Source: Stereocaulon alpinum (lineage: Eukaryota; Ascomycota; Lecanoromycetes; Lecanorales; Stereocaulaceae). From it: DNA of 64,000 nucleotides. A program made the translations under genes and the position numbers. Of the stretch, positions 1-13,000 are shown piece after piece. The notes beneath the pieces are model-generated. The model ran no database searches. It was not told where the DNA came from and saw only the letters and a program-made list of their open reading frames with translations. The stretch spans positions 434,001 to 498,000 of the forward strand of contig JAEUBA010000011.1 in the NCBI GenBank assembly GCA_018257865.1, given 5' to 3'. Positions within the stretch are counted from its first letter, which is position 1; each line of letters begins with the position of its first letter.

Positions 1-472
1 CGGGGTACCCCAGCATAATGATCTCGAGCATGACCTCGTAATTGACCTTTGACGAAATAATATCGTAGAAATGTAGTGTGGAAGAAGCGCCTAGGGCTCA
101 AAGGTTGGCATAAACTGAAAGCAAGAAAGCAAACATGGATTTGTATCCCCTCATGGTTATGAACAAGGCACCTGATCTCTTGGAGTGATGAGGTAGAAAA
201 GCAACCGAAAGATTACTAATCGCAGAATCTATCTACCTTCAATATTTCTACGCTCACATGATATCATGCAAACGCCAAGGAGTGTCCGAATCGAAATCTC
301 TATACACAATGAAATCAAGCCTGCGCGCCATCCCCATTCTATGTTAACTCCGGCTCTGAAAATCTCAATAGATGTGCTTGCACGCTAGTAGAGCAAAGAG
401 TCGTAATAGTCGGTATCCATAATGCATGTCGTAAACAATCTAAGCCAAGTGGTAAATATGTTGGTAGGGGGA
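1..472. other. Gene-free left edge
   Basis: No convincing reading frame is visible on either strand. The right end lies just downstream of the stop codon of the minus-strand AAA ATPase gene and probably holds its 3' untranslated region. Confidence 0.5.
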
Positions 473-3400
473 TTAGTGGTAGCTCCTCATAGCATCCTCA
501 TACCCCGGTCCGCCGTTTAGATCCCGTTCGAAGGTTTCGGCCACATCAAGGACTTTGATAATATGGTCCATACTGAGAGGCTTGTCCTCATTGAGAGCGA
601 GCGCCTGTGCCGTTCTCACTGCATTCTTGATTTGTCGGCCATTGAGATTTCGTCTGGAAAGCCTTTCGTAATCTTCGACTAGGAAGTGTTGACACTTGAC
701 GCCCTCAATGGCTTTGACTTTGTCAAGGAAAGTCTTCCAGACGCTCTTCTTCGCTTTGCTGCTGAGTTCGCCATAGCGCAAGGCGACGTGTATGCGGGAT
801 TGAAAGGCGGGATCGAAGGTTTGGACGCGATTTGTTGTGAGGAAGAGGATGCCTTGAAAGTATTCGAGGAGGCGGAGGAAGACGGATACAAGGGCGTTGC
901 GGCCTACGTCTTGGGACTGGCGTGCCTCTGTAAGAGCAAATTAGCCAGCTTTTCTCGAAGTTCTTTCTGCGGCACCTTACCCAGAAACACATCTGCCTCA
1001 TCAAGCAGCAACACAGCGCCCCACGAGTGCGCAACGTCGAGGATCTTGTTGAGCTCGGTTTCCAGTTGGTGTGCGTTCGTGCCCAGCTCTCCTACGCTGA
1101 CCATGTAAAGCGGGCGTTTGAGAAGCTCAGCGATGCCTTCTGCGGTGAGCGTTTTGCCAGTGCCAGGCGGTCCATGAAGTACCGCCACGAGACCACGACC
1201 CTTGCCTAGAAGGATGTCAATGCCAAGGTTTTGAGACAAAAGCTGGGTGAAGTTCGACTTACCTTGAATTACATCGTCAATGTTGCGGCTCCCTTCGAAG
1301 GTATGAGATTGCACCAAGGCTTTGACAATAGCCTTCTGGTTATCCGGCAGCACCAGCGAGTCGTATGCCCCTTCATTCCAGTCGATGTTGTTAATGCCAG
1401 ACACCGTAAGCTCAAGCCATAGCTTCTCACTAAATGCGAATCCAAGCACGACAGGGCTAGCAATGAGGAACTCCTCCTCGGTGAATTGCCGCTTTTGTAC
1501 TCCGTCTTGTTCTGGAAGCTCATTGATATCTTCTTTCTGAAGCGCATTACCCTCAGCATCAATTTCGATCTCGACCAGTTGGTATGCATCGTCCTCGTCT
1601 TTTATCAATTTGTATTTCGTAATAGGCTTATCGGTCTCCGCAAATTGATCGCCAACTTTTTGGCTCAGACCCTCTTCATCTGAAGAGCTCTCACAATTGC
1701 AGCTCTCGTTGTCGCTTTCCTCATCCTCTTCGCCGTCGAGGATATCAGGATCCGCAGGTTTCACTGTCGAGATGGGGTAATTAGGATTTATGCGCCTGTG
1801 GATTGCTGGATCCACCATGACTCGGCCGTTGATATTAACTTTTATCACTTGGCGCTTCTTCTTGTAGAATGCCATGCCCTTGTGGAACTTGTACTTCATG
1901 CCCGCGAGCTCGACGAACTTCTTCCCACGTTGTATCAACTCTTGCTTGAGCTTCTCTGAATCTTTATGGTATTTCAATGGATAGCAACCCAGAGTCGAGA
2001 TTTTCCGTGGTCCAGTAAATTCAGGAACTTCAATCTCCATTTGACCCATGCCGAAAGCCTTGCCATCGTACTCGAGGTATCGTCCTTCGATATTGTAATA
2101 TTTACCTTTAACAAAAGATGAATGCTAAGATCACATTATCAGCAAGCGTAGATAGCTCAAGGAGTTTGGTGCCCTTACCAGGTTAGCATATTCGATCTTG
2201 AACGCTCTTGGCTCGTCCGTGTTTCCGTATGTTGAAGAATAAGCAATCTCGTTACTCTTGAACAAGGCCCATAAAAGATCAAAGGTGATTGTATTGTTTT
2301 CAAGTAGAGGGTAAAGTGTCTTCTTCGTTTCGGCGTAGTCCTTATCAAGGTATTTGACTAATACTTTCACGTGGATTGCCTTGGTAGCTGCTGGTATCCT
2401 ACCCTTCTTTTTCTTCTCGGTCTTGCCCAGCTTCTTCAGCTCTTTCATGTATGTACGGATCTCTTCGAGGTAGAGGAATATCATATTGGGGTCCACCACA
2501 GGTGTCTCCTCGGCAAACGAAACACCTTTGACTTCATTCATGACGTGCTTCAGGGCCTCCTTGAGAGCCTTGCTCTTAATGTCAAGAACAGTGTTAAGGT
2601 ATTTGTTTTCCCAGTCGAACTTTCGGCGGACTTGAAAGACATACTGATCGTATTCGCCAACGTCGGGGTCTTCTGCTGTCTCCTTGAGGACATAGTTGTG
2701 TCTATTGGTATCCCATATCCTATCCACACGGACGAAGGCCGCTTTTGAACCCCTACGAACTGTCAGCACGATGACTGGTGAAGGAGTCAGTCCGTACGAC
2801 TTACCGCTTGCCTGGCTTTTTCTTGCTTTTCTTGGCTGCCTTGCTATCGATATCGCCACCCACCTCCCGTAGTCGCCTTATTGATGTAAGCTCCCTGAGA
2901 GGTTCATCGTCCGCTTCATCCTCGTCATTGGACTCATTAGCCTTCTTTGTGCGTTTCTTCTTCAAAGCCTTCTTCTTCCTGCTCTTCTTCTTCTCCTTTT
3001 CATCCTCCTCAGAACTTGACTCATCATCGCTTTCATCGGAATCGGACTCCGCTACTTTGGCCTTCCTTGCTTTGGCCTTCTTCCTCTTCTCGTTCAGTTT
3101 CTTCGCCTTCTTCGCCTTGCTCTTCCGCTTCTTCCTAGCGGCTTCGTCTTCCTCTGACGACGAGTCTTGCTCATCTTCTGAGCTGCTCGAGCATGAAGTA
3201 TCATCGGAGGAATCATCACTGCTAGAAGAGTCTACCTCCTTGGCCTGTGACATCTTCTTTGACTGTTTCTTATTGGAGCGTTTCTTGTGCTGCTTACAGG
3301 AAGCCTTCTTGACCTTTGAAGTCACGGTTCCCCTCTCGTCGGGAGTGTTTTGTGCTGTAGATGAGCTATCTGGTGTTGCTGGTGGTTGCTCTTCCCTGAG

Positions 3401-3634
3401 CTTCGAAGCCTCAAGGTCGGTTCTTTTGGGATCAGGGTTCGCCTTCGGCCCCTCTGTATGCTCTTTCACCTCCGCAACATCCATCTCAATAACAGTCTGC
3501 GAGCTTCGGCTGCAAGTATGCGGAGGAGATGAGGAGGGAGTGTATTGCGGTGTTCCTGTAGTGCTGTCTGAGGTGTCACTAGTCTTTTTAAAGCGTGTAG
3601 CGTGTTCGCTAGATGGATCTGGGTTTGTCGACAT
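473..3634 (-). CDS. AAA+ ATPase with charged disordered N-terminus
   Basis: Four exons (3634-2805, 2752-2179, 2124-981, 927-473) give a 1000-residue protein; all three introns are about 52-54 nt with GT-AG ends and keep frame. Residues 1-280 are Ser/Lys/Glu-rich runs resembling a nuclear or nucleolar disordered region. A long middle domain (about 280-700) resembles the N-terminal domain of the fungal AAA ATPase family formerly grouped as DUF7025. The AAA core has Walker A GPPGTGKT near residue 786, Walker B LLLDEAD near 840, sensor-1 Asn in LTTNRV, and an Arg finger in the AFQSR segment. The last intron falls right after the Walker B stretch (DEADVFLE), which is why uninterrupted reading frames miss the C-terminus. 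The family is widespread in filamentous fungi with unknown substrate; the catalytic fold is secure, the cellular role is not. Confidence 0.88.
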
Positions 3635-4080
3635 CGAAGATGTAGCTCACATTAGTTTTATTGATTAAGGTTCCTTCCAGTCGATGTTGCATATCAAACC
3701 GATGTGTTCATGGAGAGATGGGGTGAGTGCAGACGACTTTGATGGATGGCGTTGCAAGTAGCACATACACATCGGGTAGTGGCAAGCGAAGGTGTTATCT
3801 GGCCGAGCATGGTACAGCATCCGCAGCGAACGAGAGGCAGTAACACAGGCAGTACGGATACTGGTGGTTTGTGACGAGTGAGATTTCAACATTGTGTTAG
3901 TTCTTCGAATGCGCTATGTCGATTTGGGCCAAGCGTCAGTGGCCACAATCATAATGCGCAGCTCGATGGCCCCGAGCTGACTGACGCCTTTTCGAGGCTG
4001 TGTGCAGCAGCGTGCCACCTGTGTTTCTCGTGGGTGAGGACCTCACAAATACTGAGGTTGTTACTCTACAGTGTAACCCG

Positions 4081-4104
4081 CGGGTGCACGGGTGCACGGG
4101 TCCA
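4081..4104. repeat. 8-bp tandem repeat, three copies
   Basis: The unit CGGGTGCA occurs three times in a row, the third copy with one change (CGGGTCCA). A simple minisatellite in intergenic DNA. Confidence 0.75.
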
Positions 4105-4260
4105 CGGGGCTTCTTCTCTGCACGTCGATCAACTGGTACTGGCGGGACGTCACTGCCGTATTGTGGAGGGTGCCGCCGAGAAATGAGTGGAGGACCCAAA
4201 GAACGCAATGCGTTGGGACCCCTGGCAGGATGTGGCCAAAGCTTTTAATGCAACCCATGC

Positions 4261-4300
4261 AACTATGCAACTATGCAACTATGCAACTATGCAACTATGC
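4261..4300. repeat. 8-bp tandem repeat, five perfect copies
   Basis: The unit AACTATGC occurs five times without a mismatch. It is a likely length-variable locus between strains. Confidence 0.95.
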
Positions 4301-4595
4301 CGCCTATCATAAAAGGCAATACACAAGATCTGGTTCGGGACTGATGGCGTCCTATCACTGGACCTTTCTTCTCCGAAAGCCTGCCCCCCATCAATTGAAT
4401 GGTCTCGACGTTTCGATCTCTTCCACACCAATGGATTACCGACAAGGCATCCAATTCTTGACCGGGTCACTGGGTCACCATCCAGCTGAACTCTCACCAC
4501 GAGACTTTCCTGTCTAAAATCACCGTGTCATATATATCCCCCTTTTAATACTTGTAGACAGACCTTGACTTTCTAAGCTACTCTCCTACTCGCTA

Positions 4596-6080
4596 TCATT
4601 CTAGTCTGCTCCTGTCTACAAGTACCGTTACCGCTGCTTTATCGCCTCCGTCTCGCCATTCGCTATTCTTGCTTTTCCCACCTTGCAGATACTCTCCATT
4701 TTTGGCACCTATGCACAGACTTTTCAGTATCTCCGCGCCTCTCACAAAATCCTCGATCTCGAGATAGATCTGTCCGCTCAATCGAGTCCAGAACGCTCCT
4801 GCATGGACGAATGTCGGCAAGTACGCGTCATGCTCTCTTGCTAAAATCTCCGTCATCCAGATTGCAACAGGAATTCTATCCTTCTCTGGGATCTCGCATG
4901 GGCCATTCCCGATGCTCAGCGGCAACCTCACATTGGTCATTGCACACCTCGTGAGCGTTGTCTCCGAATTCTGCATCACATCCGTTCCCAAAATCTCTGC
5001 CATTTGTCTCCCGGCTTCGTTTGAGATGCTCTCACAGTATGACGTGATTTTCTCTTCTCCGCCACAGGTCTCACGTCGAAATCGTAACGCTTCTTCAATG
5101 CACAAGTACGGGCTGACATCAGCAGTCGCTACGAATTCGAACAGCATTTCGAACTTGGTCTTGCCCCTCCCAGCTGTCATCAACGGATTAACAATGGCCC
5201 GTGCTCCCTCCCGAGGCAGAGGCTCGAAACCATGTGACGTTGGAAGTGACGTTCGGATGAAATGCTGATTTCTCCTCGGGACATAGAATACTGCACAGCC
5301 TCTGGGTACGTACAGCCACCTAAGAACCGCGGGAACCTTCCATCAGCATCCGGGATATCCGCGAGGGGGCTGAAAAGCAGTGGCGTACTTGTGGCAGTTG
5401 CTTGCAAAGAAATCAGGCTGCACTTTCGCCAAGCCTAATTCAATTTGTCCAGCCCCGTGTGCACCATCAACCATGCTCAGTACACCTTCCTTTTTACACA
5501 CCTCCACAAGCCGAGTCCACGGAACCCTAACACCCGGCATGCTGGAGACAGTATCAAAGACGGCTGCTCTGACATTCTTTCCCTCTAGCTTAGCACCCTT
5601 GATAGAAGTCTCGAACTGGGAGACCAAAACCTGGTCATCAATTGGGTATTTGATTGTGAAATTGATGCTGCCCACATCAGTAGTCTCAACCAAATGCTGG
5701 ATGGTCTTTTCAATGGCACCATATACGGTACTGAAATGCAGGATCACATCTCCCTTCTCGTATCTCAAATTCCTCAGTACGACATTGATGGCAGTGGTAG
5801 CATTCGGTAGGAAGACGACTTCTTCAACTGGAACTCCAAGAAAATTCGCCATAGCAGCACGACTATCATCGAGCATCCTGGGATACTGGTAACGTACGAA
5901 AAAATCAGGACGTGCCTCAGAGAGTGCTTGAACTTCATGAAAACGTTTCTGCACAGATCTAGGATAAGTCCCGAAGGAACCGTGGTTCAGGGGCATGTAG
6001 GTAGGGGCGAAGAGGAAGTGCATATCTCGCATTGGACGTCCGAATGGACAGAGAGCCGTGTCTGGATCAACATCACCCAT
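4596..6080 (-). CDS. Class V aminotransferase-like PLP enzyme (isopenicillin N epimerase/Egt2-like)
   Basis: Two exons (6080-5389 and 5319-4596, intron 69 nt) give 471 residues. The start is the ATG at 6080; the frame continues upstream only to a TTG codon. The family signature NHGSFGTYP is near residue 32. The cofactor-binding segment VDGAHGAGQ lies near residue 206, and the PLP-binding Lys is in SNCHKWLY, where the intron splits the Lys codon (CACAA/GTACGC, then G-TGG). Class V enzymes of this type act as epimerases, desulfurases or sulfoxide lyases; fungal Egt2 of ergothioneine synthesis belongs to the same group. The sequence alone does not decide between Egt2 and one of its common paralogues. 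No signal peptide is seen, so it is probably cytosolic. Confidence 0.85.
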
Positions 6081-6708
6081 GTCGGAGTAGAGCCTGCTTC
6101 CCAAGTCAAGTTCGGCGACAATCTATTAAAGAATTCCAAAGTTACGACGGTGAATTGCACGACGGGAGGACGGAAATCTTTGACCTGACATGGACTTGAT
6201 CCGATACAAAGGATGGGATACATGGTCAGATGCATTAATGACTCACTCCCATAGTCCGAGTTCGGACATACTTCAAGGGGAAGGTATAAATATGCGGTTA
6301 CAAGCGGCATTGGCATTGTATCTAGGTAGATGGTAAACGCTCTAACCTTTGCAGCCTGCAACTATCGATCTCCCTGTGGATTGCACATATCATCACCAAT
6401 GCAATCAAACGCTGCGGTCAACGGCTGTACACAGACTCTTTCAGGAGCTGGCATTACGTCAGAGGTTCTTATCGATAAGCCCCCAGCACAACACGCTGCC
6501 AACTTTCAGCCATTGGGGGAGCTGTCAACTCTGGCTGCCAATTGCATCATACTCCTGACGTTGACGATGTTCGCTTTTTCTAATCCTGTCCATTATACTT
6601 TGCCGCCTTGACAGCTTCATTTTCTTGCCTCTACATACACCACTGAATCCACCACACCCACCACCACCCTCAGCCTCTCGCAAAGCCACCAAACCAAAAC
6701 CATCCAAC
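6081..6708. promoter_or_regulatory. Shared divergent promoter region
   Basis: This lies between two start codons pointing outward, so it should drive both the minus-strand PLP enzyme and the plus-strand small coiled-coil gene. The last 100 bases before the plus-strand ATG are C/A-rich, like a fungal 5' leader. No specific operator was recognised. Confidence 0.5.
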
Positions 6709-7296
6709 ATGGCACGCGCCTACCAAGAAGCCCACATGGTCGAGAACCTCGCCTCCTCCATGAAAGTTCTACAAGCGCAAACCACCGAACTCGCCAAGAA
6801 ATGCGGCACCCACGAAGAAAGAATCAAGAACCTCACAACCGCCAACGCCGACCTCGCAACAAAGAACGCAGCCCTAGAAACCCGCATGCAAGCAAAGTAA
6901 GCCTCGCTGCCATCGATCCTTCCTTATCCATTATCCCCCAACTACTTTCCCCTATCTCCCCATCCAACTCGTCTCCATCACATAACAGCCTCTCACTAAC
7001 CCCCCTTTCCCTCTCGCAGCGAACACAACTCCGTAGCCCGCCTCGCCGATTCCTACCTCCCATCCAACTCCCACACGCCCCTCACGCCCCTCCACGATCT
7101 CAGCACAAACCGTCCTATCAGACATTTTCCTAAACACGAAAGGGACATCAAGGTTATGAGCGCGGCGGATGTTATACAGGTGCTGCAAGCGCTGGATGTT
7201 AAAACGCTGGGGATGAGCCAGGCGGAGAAGAAGGGCGAGGTTAGGGTGCAGGTTGGACTTCCGAGGGAGAGTAAGGCTGAGGGGACGGGATCTTGA
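6709..7296 (+). CDS. Small coiled-coil protein, unknown function
   Basis: Two exons (6709-6896, 7020-7296) joined across a 123-nt intron (GTAAGC...CGCAG) give 154 residues. The start codon sits in a good context (CCAACATGG). The first 60 residues form an obvious heptad-like helix with few helix breakers. After the intron there is a Pro/Ser/Thr linker, then a compact segment with VIQVLQALDV near residue 112. No signal peptide or membrane segment is present. The product is not recognised; it could be a subunit of a larger coiled-coil assembly. The intron is C/T-rich throughout, and the exon 2 frame is open only if it is removed. Confidence 0.72.
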
Positions 7297-8572
7297 GAGG
7301 TTAGGGCAAGAGAAGGGGGGGAGATAGGGTAGGCGGAGGAGATGATGGCGCCGAGGGGGTGATGAGTGGGAAGAGGAAGTATTAAAAGGGAAGAACCGCA
7401 GCGAGGTTAAGAGCGTGGGGACAAGAGCTATAGTATGCCATATGGTCGAGGCCAAGGGAAAAAGCCTGAGCAGACTAGAAGCGAAGGGAGGCCGTGAAAT
7501 ATGGATCGTGGGTGGGATGGGGACGTAGGCTCTTACGTATGCTATGAACAATATGGGTTGGAAATTGCTTTACATGTTAATTGTACCGAGCAGTACCGTT
7601 GACTGTGGGCTTTGATGGATACACACACATACATACGTAACCAACCTGCTTATGCATAACCTCCCCTCTCCCTCACATCTAGAACCCTTACCTCCCACTC
7701 CCAAAACCCGAACAAACTCATCCTTCCCACCCCAACCCATCCCCACTTCCTTGACCCCTTGACTCCTATGTATACCCTACGAAACCCAATCCCATCAACA
7801 TGCCAATCAGTCCACCTTCCCCTCTCCTTCAACATCAAACCCATCAACTAGCTTGGAGCCACACGGAGTTCCCGAATAGTGTGTTTTGCGATATCTGATT
7901 AGACGGGTTGAGATGTGATTCGGACTCATCTAGCGGATTGGATATTTCCCCTTTTCGTATACAGTGGGTATGAGATGGACGGGGATGGCTTTGTCTGTAG
8001 GTGTTAGTGTTCATGGGTATGATTGGTTCACGTAGAGCAGGTTTTAGGTATGAGTAAGGAGCGTATCGTATCGTGTTGTATTGCGTCTATTCGTCCCTGT
8101 TAAGCTAGACTATCCGCCTGCCCTAGCCTAACCTATGAAAGAAAAGTAATGTCTACCATACCGACAGCCCGACCCAGAGGAGAGGGGAAGGGAGCGGAGT
8201 ACAGGTGAACAGGATTATTCTGAGGTAAGAGGATCGCATCGTTGTCGACCGAAAAGTAAAAGACAGCATGTAAGCTAGAGTAAAAGAAAGAAGCCACCAT
8301 CATCATTCAATGTTCCACGTCGTAGAATAGAAGAGAAAAAGAAAACCGCCATCATCATCGTTCAATGTTCCACGTCATAGAAGCGAGTAGAAAGACCGCC
8401 ATCACCATCGTTCAATGTTCCACGTCATAGAAGAGAGTAGAAAGACCGCCTTCAACAATCCATATCATCCCCATGAAATCACAATGCGTCTGATCATCAT
8501 CCGTACGATCTCCTTCCACCAATGCTCTATAAGCTTTCCTTAAAGGCGGAGATAGCCTGCCAAAGGAGGCGA
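7297..8572. other. Intergenic, C/T-rich stretch plus 50-bp repeats
   Basis: Contains probable 3' flanks of the convergent genes on both sides. A C/T-rich segment around 7660-7850 and a tandem repeat at 8293-8455 are the only structures noted. Confidence 0.5.
8293..8455. repeat. About 50-bp tandem repeat, three copies
   Basis: The motif CATCGTTCAATGTTCCACGT with flanking bases recurs with a period of 50 bp (starts near 8346 and 8396), preceded by a more diverged copy near 8293 and followed by a partial copy at 8446. It lies downstream of the Myb-like gene's stop codon. Confidence 0.85.
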
Positions 8573-10099
8573 CTAGTCCTCGTAGTCGTCATCGTCACTG
8601 TCGTTATCGTCGTCGTCGGAGGTTCCGAGATCACCAGACTTGGCTTTGGCGATGGCGGCTTCAAGTTTCTTGCCACGGGTATCGTCCTTCTCGAGGAGGG
8701 CCTCGCATTTCTTGGCCTCTTTCTGGAGGAAGGCGGCGGGGTAGTCGTCGGTCTTGTAGCAATTTTTCATGCGAGCGGCGATGAGAGTCCACTTATCGTG
8801 AGCGAATCTCTTTTCGATGTGCTCTTTTGCAATCATGAGAAGTGCGTCCTGAGGAGAGGTTATTAGTTATGGTAGTGCGAATAGATGGGAAGGCAATGGT
8901 TGACGTACATCACCCCTCCTCAGGGTCGTCATGTTGCATTTGATACGGGTCAATCGGTTAGGCAGGGAGCTTGATGAGTGTTAGCTTGACGTACAACCTC
9001 ACTGTCATCTAATCATACCTTGGTTGGGTCACTTGTCCAGTTTTCTCCTGATATACCTCTGCAATCTCCGCCCAGCTCTTGCCTGCCCCTTTCATCGCCA
9101 TCATTATTTTATCGGCGTCGTCCATTTCATCCCATGAAGATGGAATCGGACGTGGGTCCATAGGCGCGGCTTTGGGGGTCTGGCGCTTTCGTACAGTCTC
9201 CCGTACAGTGAGGTTGGCGTTCCCAATGGACTTGCCATCGGTAGGATTGATGGGGGAGGCAGACTTGCCGGGGGCGGCAGACTTGGTAGCAGCAAGGGTC
9301 TTGCCAGTGGAGGTAGCTCTATTCGAGAACCCAGACTTACGGCTAGCAGTAGGGATAGTTGTTTTCTCATTCACAACTCCGGACTTAGCAGAGGAACCAG
9401 TTGGCTTGCTCTTCGGGGTTTTAGGTTCCTTGGCAGCTTCTTTGCCGGACTTGCCTGCAGGAGTACCCTTCTTGCCGGAGGAAGAAGCAAGCTTCTTCTT
9501 GGGGACGTCCTCGCCAGCGTTTGGCGTTTGGCATCGACGCTTGTGAGGACTTAAAGTCATCAATGCCATGGCAGCTTGATGGGCTTCCTCGTCATCAGTA
9601 GCCTAACAAAGTTAGTAACAGCCTTATATCATTGACAATTGATGTCTGCACATAGGTAACTCTCGTATAAGAAAGAGATATGATTGGGTGGAGGGGGCTG
9701 TGGAACTGAATGTGTTGACAAGAAGAGCTATTAAGAAAGCAACATAGCGACGCAGTGATATAGTAAGATCATCATTGAAGCTGTAACAAGAAGTGATTCG
9801 CAAGAAAACAATGTACTGCATGATGTTTTGATGGCTTGATCATTAAGAAAATAAGAAAGACGAGATTCTGTGGCTTTGATGATTGAAATGACAGGTGTGT
9901 GATCGTGCGACCGGCGACTTACGTTCTCGTCCACATCAGGCTTGTCCTTCTTGTCCGCGACGTGGCTAATACTCATCATAGTAGCAAGGACGTGAGCACC
10001 ATCAAAGACGTCCATGTCGTATCCATCATTCTCCACAGCCTTCCCTTTGCCCTTAGAATTGGAGGGAACCGGGATCTGACCAAGTAACATTCGGTCCAT
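8573..10099 (-). CDS. Myb/SANT-like nuclear protein
   Basis: Four exons (10099-9923, 9602-9019, 8969-8909, 8848-8573) give 365 residues; all junctions are GT-AG and keep frame. The central region is Lys/Ser/Thr/Ala-rich and basic, as in a chromatin protein. Residues about 215-275 carry the helix-turn-helix pattern DDADKIMMAMKGAGKSWAEI followed by LPNRLTRIK, typical of fungal Myb-like proteins, and a second helical segment has FAHDKWTLIAARM. The C-terminus is an Asp/Ser acidic tail. The first intron is unusually long (320 nt) and may hide a small exon. The start is uncertain: the frame stays open to an ATG at 10483, but that part reads like a C/T-rich leader, so 10099 was chosen. Confidence 0.72.
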
Positions 10100-13000
10100 T
10101 TCAGTTAGATTCTCGTCCCATTCAAGGGGTATACCCCGGTGTAGTGTGTAAGCTGAATGCTTGATGCGTAGGTCTCGTAATCGATGAAAAGGAGAGCCTT
10201 GCGATGGAATTCGAAAGATGGGGATGTTGTTGGGTGGATGAAAACAAGAGGAAGTGAGAGTTGAAGGGGGAAAGCGAGTTATTTTGGAAATCTCTGCTAT
10301 CAGGGACCCTACTGTATGGTTCACAGTGCAGTTAATCTCCGGGTTGTCCCCTTCCCCGCTCATCGTAGGACTGCGGTGACCTGTATAGGCCGAAAACTTC
10401 GGCTTTACTCCGGGAATGACAGGACAAGAACTCCTTTGTGAACGCCCAAGGCTCCAAGATTTTGGTGGCAATGTCAAGATCATTTTTTCGACCCATGCTG
10501 GTATAGCTGGTAGCTTCCAGCTTAAGAGCTGAGGCCTGAAGCGATCAACGATGGTGGGGTTGTGGTCACATACAGGCTCATAGCAATCGCGAAGCCTTCT
10601 GCTCTAGTTCTCTTCTTGCTTTTTTCATATTAATTGACAACGGCTGATTTGAACAGACTGCAAGGTCAAGTAGGTAGCATCAAAGTGGAAGGACTAGAAG
10701 CAGCAGCTTTTGTAGATAGATTTTGAGTAGATCAAAGCGGGCTGGGTCTTTATTCGCATGGTAAATGGGGAAATGGGATGACCATGAGGTGCGGCATACC
10801 TCATCAAGGTTTCTGCTATGGCATGGGTGACCAGTTACCACTTCTCTGAAGATCTTTCAGTCACGTAGAAGCTGTCTCGGTCTACCCAGCTGGAAGGCAT
10901 TTGAGAAATACGCATTCAGGATGTTAGATAGAAAGGCAGTATGTACTAGCTCTGATCTACAGAGCATCAATGCAACGTTAATCGACAGAAGCATTGCTCA
11001 AGCGCCCAGTGGTAGAACACTAACTAGAGGCTCGAGACTTGACAGGAGAATTGAGTCCAAGATGGAAGGCAGTGTAAAGAATGTGTTGCAGACATGAAGT
11101 AGCAGATGAAGTTCCCTCAACCTTAGCGCGATGAGAAGCGCGATGAGTCTTGGCATTGCCTCGTATCTCTCCCCTCATACATAGACGAATGATCTCACCC
11201 TTCATTTCGCCTTCTGATGTGAATGCGCGGCCGGCAATCTTATTGGCTTGATGCTACTCTTATCTTTACACTATTGGCTGACACACTCTGCTGGGAGAGT
11301 GGTGATGTCATAGGCAGATACGCTCATCCTTTGAGCCGGCTGATTGTGCGTACAGGTCGGGGCATGGAATGTGCGAAGGCTGTAAGAGCTTGAAAGAGGC
11401 TGGAGAGACACTGGAGCACATATTGTGACGACTTTCCCCCTGCACGCCATTCGATCTTGTCGTTGAATGGCTGTGTCCGTCATCTACCTACCATGCCTAC
11501 ACTCAAAGCCTTTCGACAGCTGTGAAAGGAGATGGACGAACACGAGATAAATGTGAATTCTCACAGCTACTCGAGATCCATGAAACTGCCGGAATTAGGT
11601 CTGGCAGTACACTACATACCCACAACGAAGGGCGCAAGAGTACCTGGAAGATCATAGTCGAAGTGAGAAAGCCGTAAGAGCTGCATCTTGTCGGCGGCTT
11701 CATCTTATGGGCTTACACGCCACCGAGCTTGGTGCAACAGTGAAGGCTATACGGTAATCTCTACTGCTCGAGCACGATTCTCTCGCCTTGTATGTGACTG
11801 TTTTTCTGACGAAAGAGCGAACAACATGCCTGGAAGACAAAAGTAGGAGGATGCTTGGGAACATTGGCTGATGTTCAAGGTCCTCTGGACCCCTTCAGGA
11901 GACACGAATCATGTAGTTCGTATCATGTCATCTTAGGCCTTGACCTCTTAGAAGAGCAGCTAGATCTCCGCCCAAGTAAAGAGAGCAATACTTTTGTAGG
12001 CCCAATGTAGCCATATACGACATGAAGACCTCGTGCATATCGAATCGGGAACAGATGAGCGGGAGATAATATATGCTACTTGATCTAAAGATACACCCGT
12101 GTGCCATATTCCAAACAAGGACAAGCCCATGATGAGACTGGAACAGTAGGCGAGATGGGGTCCGACAGCTAGTCCTGAGCTCAATCAGGCCATTCTGACG
12201 ATCCCAGTATGACATCTTTTCGTCGTAGTACTCGAACTACCAAGGTGTCAAGGTGGTCCTAAGCTGAGTGCTTGTAGGTAGGGCAAGCTGGGAATGATCG
12301 TGATTCAAGCCGATCGAGAGGTCCCTTATCATGCACGGAGCCCGGAACACCATAGCCACCAACACCTGTATGGTTGTCTCTTCCTCCTACTCATGATCGC
12401 TCACTGCATTGAATGGGGTAAGAGTGTGCTCGCGAGTGTGCCCGAAGTAACATGTGTCTACATGGCCGCCGAGTACGAGGGCGTTGTTCGCTATAGCCTT
12501 TACTGATCTCCAGCGAATGTCTCGTCAAGCACCTTGCTTTCATCCTTTTCGATAAGCTCTTGATGTAGCATCCTGAAACACAACAGCGCTTACCCCTTCA
12601 ACATAGCCACATCGGGCATTTTCTGCGCTTGGGAAGTCGGGGAAGCGTCGCTTCTGATTATAGCTCTTAAACGCGGGTCGCATACACTTGGCGATATTTG
12701 GGCCAGAGGTAGGCTGTGCAGCTTAGTTCAGTGTACATATATGGAAGATGTAGGAAGTATGAATGCTGGAAAGTAGAGTGACCGAAGGAGGCGGAGTCGT
12801 TGCCTTGAGGCGCGAGACATGCTCGCTGTTTCCTCCAGATCTCTGAGAGGCACATGGGCGGGAGTCGCAACTGTTTGACGATGTTCTCGGGCACGCTGAC
12901 TTCGTGCTGTATTTCATAGTATGTAGACTCGGTGCATATTGTCAAATCTCTTTCGCGGGTGGAAAAAGGCGCAATCTTTTCCCCAAGCGGAACAATGTAG

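Larger units (their letters stand above)
3635..4595. other. Intergenic region with short tandem repeats
   Basis: The 5' flank of the ATPase gene and 3' flank of the aminotransferase gene. Short overlapping frames on both strands have no recognisable domain. Two 8-bp tandem repeats lie inside and are listed separately. Confidence 0.5.

Noticed and set aside
3878..4517. Overlapping short frames on both strands
   Set aside because: No domain, no consistent splice sites, and they span simple repeats.
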